The position numbers and the translations under genes are program-made. Shown here piece after piece: positions 60,624 through 64,000 of a DNA stretch of 64,000 nucleotides. The notes beneath the pieces are model-generated. The model had not been told where the DNA came from and did no database searches. It worked only from the letters and a program-made list of their open reading frames with translations. The stretch is from Irpex lacteus (lineage: Eukaryota; Basidiomycota; Agaricomycetes; Polyporales; Irpicaceae). The number at the start of each line of letters is the position of its first letter. The stretch's first letter is position 1. The stretch spans positions 434,001 to 498,000 of the forward strand of contig MQVO02000020.1 of the NCBI GenBank assembly GCA_001986395.2, written 5' to 3'.

Positions 60624-62283
60624 ATGATCACGACAGGTACGCACATGTAGTAGATGAAGGGAAATCGCGGGCTCTAACCTGCAAATTCTACCTGCAGGCA
60701 CCAATGAATATGACTCTTCTGCTCTACGATCGGTCTATCTCGCACTGCAAATAGCGGGTGGCCATATTGGCCTACCGATTCTGGTTCTAACCTTCTTCAT
60801 ATCTAAGAGGGTACATCGACCGGCTACGGTCATTAACTTCTGTATCACATGGATAGTCTACTCCGTATCCTACACGCTTCTGTGAGTACCTTATTCTGAC
60901 ACTAATATTGAAAGATCACTGATCCATCCTCCATTAGCTTTTACGGGGGCTACCATGATCACAGGAAACCGCCATTCGAGCTGTGTTTTGTCCAAGCCGC
61001 GATGATACATGGTTCGCCGCCTATGTGAGCCAAAAAATCTCTGCGATGCTTTCAAGTGTAGTGATCTAAATCCGTGTGCAGGGCAGCGGTTGCCGGGTTT
61101 GGTGTTGTGGTTCAGGTGAGCACAATCGACCGTTGTCTTGTTTACGCGAGCATGAGTCGAGCTCCCACATAGGCGTATACTGCCTACCAACTACCTTGGC
61201 AGAATTGGAATCCGAAATGGGTATCACGGCTACCTGGATGGCTTGTTACTGTTGCTGTGAGTCTATCATCATGAGGTTGCATACATCGATACTAATTGAG
61301 TACGTCGTAGATTGTACTACCTCCGTATCTTGCTTTCATGGCATTTGCCACAGCTTCCGCCATCGTGAGCCTTCAGTAATCTGATGCAATATTCAAGCTG
61401 ATCTGGACATCTCAAAGCTGGGGATGCATCACCCGGAAGATGTATCTTCTGTGGAGCATCTACGGATACACTGCACGTACAAGAGAACACTGGGGCCATT
61501 GTAAACGAATTCAACTACGCTTCCGCTTCCGCCGCTTATACATCTCACAGTGAAAAGTTCGCGGTCCCTGGCTTTTGTGCAGGATACTAGCCATGATCGT
61601 GGCACTGGAATGTGAGTATTTTCTCAGAACTCAGTAGTCATCCTGCTGATGCGGTAGTTGGTTGGGCAGCACTTGCAATCGTCAAGTACTATCGAGGCTG
61701 GCGGACTATCAAGCAGGTTTGCCCCTTGGTGAATCGTCGACCTCCAATTTCTCCACTATTCAGGGTGAGTGAACGACAACGTCGAGGTCGGGATTCACTG
61801 ATATCTGATATTTTTGTGATTAGGTCTCCTTGTTCTCACTCTACTCCCTCGCTGTGATGGGGTCCGTATCTCATCGTGATGTACCCAGTGTAATACTGAT
61901 CACGGCTGCTGTCATCAGTGCTTGCATCTCGTATCTGTTCCAAAACATCAACCCCGCGGTGTATATGATCCAAGCAGCACGTAAGTCTATGTCCTTAACA
62001 GATGAATTCTTCCGCTTCAATAACGCTTTTGCCATAGTACCTTTGGTCGCAACGATCATCTTTGCCACTCAGACGGTGGGTTTGTTCCACGCTATGATGC
62101 ATGATACGACAACTAAAACCTAACCAGGATGTCATGAGTGCGTGGAGATTTTGGAGGCGCAAGGAGGTCAGCGAAGTGATCCAAGATCCCGCGTATGTTC
62201 CCGGGGGCGGATGGTCAAGACCAGGCAGCCAGGAAATCACGCCTCAGCTCACAGGCCATTTCTCTCTCGCGTCAGAAGTATGA
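60624..62283 (+). CDS. seven-TM receptor-like protein of unknown function
   Basis: A polytopic membrane protein of a family common in Agaricomycetes; function unknown. A 13-nt first coding exon (ATG 60624, MITT) joins across intron 60637-60697 to GTNEYDSSALRSVYLALQ, then TM1 (IGLPILVLTFFISKRV). TM2 is INFCITWIVYSVSYTLL. Next is FYGGYHDHRKPPFELCFVQA with AAMIHGSPPM, then AAVAGFGVVVQ. A short exon NWNPKWVSRLPGWLVTVA precedes IVLPPYLAFMAFATASAI. Later TMs include VGWAALAIVKYYRGWRTIKQ, VSLFSLYSLAVMGSV and VILITAAVISACISYLFQN, then VPLVATIIFATQ. The cytosolic tail DVMSAWRFWRRKEVSEVIQD ends SLASEV. About ten exons. The layout suggests a G-protein-coupled-receptor-like protein, but it is not a recognisable STE3 pheromone receptor. 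Confidence 0.68.
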
Positions 62284-62581
62284 GGGCAGCCCGCACTCAT
62301 ATCACTGGCTGGCAGTGTGTCATTCTGTGAGACACGGCTATGACTCAAGACGAGTTTGAGCTCTGCTGCAAGGCCGCCACAAAGCGCATATTCCATCACC
62401 ACGCATTCCCAATCGAGTACATGGGTGTGGACAATCATGGATAGACGGCCAAACCAGGCGTACCCGGTCAACCTTGGCCCACGAGCGGTTCGCAGCCTTT
62501 GCAGGGACTAGAGCACGCCATATTTCTGCGATAGCCAGTAGAGCGATTTTATCCAGAAACGGGTAGTATACAACAGAACAA
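62284..62581. other. convergent 3' spacer
   Basis: 298 bp between the stop of the seven-TM gene (plus) and that of SEC61 gamma (minus). No gene seen. Confidence 0.5.
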
Positions 62582-63011
62582 CTAGGCTCCACCACTGTAG
62601 CATTACGTGTAAGTAGGTGAAATAGGCGAGAGCGACAGTCATATACGCACACTAGGATGTTATTTCTAGGCGATCGGTTAGTATGCAGGAGTCATGTAGT
62701 GATTATAATACTCACATGGGAATGTGAATAAGCTTGACGAAGTAACCAATGAATCCCATGACGGCAAAGCCGACAGCCACTGCTTTGCTGATCTGGATGA
62801 ACTCTGGCGACAATAACATCTGTCTATAATATGCATGCTACCTCCGCGTCAAGACTCACCCTTCTGCGAGGGTTTCGTGCAGCGTGTAAGGAACTGTTCC
62901 AGGCAGTCAGTATTTCCATGATTAATCCAGAACACGAGCTCTGCACACCTGCTGCCCATCCTTGATGAACTCCTGGGGTATCTCAGCAAACTCTCTGAAC
63001 TTCTCAGACAT
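62582..63011 (-). CDS. protein transport protein SEC61 subunit gamma (Sss1)
   Basis: Small tail-anchored subunit of the ER protein-conducting channel. Five coding exons make about 70 residues: [20 protein letters not shown] and a further [32 protein letters not shown] then [10 protein letters not shown] (TM); NNILV; and a 13-nt final exon TGGTGGAGCCTAG at 62594-62582, giving GGA and the stop. Splicing GT|gtgcgt...ctacag|T GGT GGA GCC TAG restores the family's NNILVGGA end exactly. Length and motifs (FxxRCxKPxxKEF, a basic stretch before the TM) are typical. Start at ATG 63011. Confidence 0.92.
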
Positions 63012-63300
63012 TTTGCAGTATTAGAGGGAAAGGCTGTAGTTGGTAAGGTGAGAGGAGATGGTGGTCGACGTGTAAGGTGTGCTGGCGACGTTCTCTCTCA
63101 CCGTATGATCGCCCGGGCGCTTACACACGTGGCAGATCTGGAGATTCGCCGTCGAGCATGGGTCAGGCTGGTTGCCTTCGTCTTGACCGTAACTGCCATA
63201 CCGACTAGCCGCAGGACAGGAACGTTAGCTCGTCGCAGAACATAGTGAGTTCTCTGAGCTACTTGCAATTTTGTTTGTTTGACAACACCAATGCAGATGT
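63012..63300. promoter_or_regulatory. divergent promoter, SEC61 gamma / PPR gene
   Basis: 289 bp between the divergent ATGs at 63011 and 63301. No core element was identified with confidence. Confidence 0.4.
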
Positions 63301-64000
63301 ATGTCCTGGAGTAGAGTCGCCTTTGGAAACCTCTTCCAGCGACCTCTCATTGCACCCCGCGTCACTCACGCACGAGCTCGCAAACTATCGTCCTACTTCA
63401 ACTCAAATGCTTGGGATAATAGCCCGTTAGGAAGCGCTTCGGGCTCTCCGAGAACACATGCAGCTCCGCTAGTGAACCTCGACGGCCTTGCATCGCAACT
63501 ACGAGATGCGTTACAAGAAAAGGGTCCTGAGCATGTTCGCTCAACATTCCTGAAGTTCTTTCAAGACCCCACAGGATACATTGTTCCAGCTCCTCCTCCA
63601 CTGCTTCGTCTATTGACACACGTCAGGTTATTGTGTCTTCACTGCGAAAACTGCCATGGCAAATGATGTGAAGTTTCTGGAGCGTATCTTGACTACTTTG
63701 GAGAAGAGAGGGATGGCGGCCGACGACGTCACGCACACTGCGATTCTCCAGGGGTTTCATAGCCGCCATTTCACCAGCTCTGCTCTCTGGTGGCTACAGT
63801 ATCTCTCCGGCCGGTCTGCAGCTTACCGTCCTCTTGTCGAATGGTGGAACAGCCATTTATCCGAGTGCTTTCGTCTGCGGCGTCGTGAGCTATTTTGGAA
63901 GAGTGTCGACGCTCTCCGCGATGCTCAAGTGCCATGCCCCAACGATGAAACATATCGGCTTATCTTCCGGCAGCTACTCGCGCAGCATTCGCCTTTGTCT
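63301..64000 (+). CDS. probable mitochondrial PPR-like protein (5' part; runs off right edge)
   Basis: ATG 63301 gives MSWSRVAFGNLFQRPLIAPR then VTHARARKLSSYF, a start rich in Arg/Ser and free of acidic residues, as in mitochondrial presequences. Then come LDGLASQLRDALQEKGPEHV and STFLKFFQDPTGYIVPAPPP. From 63660 a different frame reads MANDVKFLERILTTLEKRGM, AADDVTHTAILQGFHSRHFT, SSALWWLQYLSGRS and a further helix pair. The frame change implies an intron near 63,600-63,660 that was not pinned down. Helix-turn-helix pairs with an RGM-x-x-D-x-x-T-x-T-A-I-L-like pattern resemble pentatricopeptide repeats. The gene continues past 64,000, so repeat number and target are unknown. Confidence 0.55.

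Noticed and set aside
1..64000. tRNA, rRNA or CRISPR features
   Set aside because: No tRNA B-box/T-arm-like motif with a matching acceptor stem, no rRNA sequence and no direct-repeat array was noticed on either strand.

Overview
The window is nuclear DNA from a filamentous basidiomycete, most likely an agaricomycete. Nearly every gene is split by many short introns (about 50-70 nt, GTRNGT donors, YAG acceptors). The products are typical eukaryotic housekeeping proteins, and the mobile element in the first quarter (Plavaka-type transposase plus a DUF6698 protein) belongs to families that are abundant in Agaricomycetes. There are no bacterial operons, rRNAs or recognisable tRNAs. Gene models below were assembled by hand from exons, splice sites and reading phase, so spans are reliable where start and stop are quoted, but some internal exons are not resolved.

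Left part (1-17,200): the 5' part of the Mediator subunit MED7, a poorly understood stretch, then two paralogous peroxisomal adenylate-forming enzymes (4-coumarate/acyl-CoA ligase type; PTS1-like tails SKL and ARL) in tandem on the minus strand. Between them sits a DNA-transposon-like unit of about 7.7 kb: a Plavaka transposase gene and a DUF6698 gene, bounded by a 26-bp imperfect inverted pair. This looks like a tandem gene pair split by a transposon insertion.

Middle (17,200-43,300): an F-box/WD40 SCF adaptor, a PB1-domain protein whose 3' end can be read as a UBA-like tail or, with the intron retained, as an RGG-like tail, a PPxY membrane protein, splicing factor SF3A2 with an 8-nt microexon, a C2H2 zinc-finger gene, a GDP-fucose-type glycosyltransferase divergent from the ribosome-biogenesis factor RRP5, and a Tea1-like kelch/coiled-coil polarity protein.

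Right part (44,900-64,000): a lipase whose catalytic serine lies in an 11-nt microexon, S-formylglutathione hydrolase, a Chk2/Cds1-like FHA kinase, a WHIM-like chromatin protein, a FAM32A homologue, TMEM115 followed in the same orientation by COG1 (two Golgi-traffic components), a seven-TM protein of a family common in Agaricomycetes, SEC61 gamma (with a 13-nt last coding exon), and the start of a probable mitochondrial PPR protein that runs off the window.
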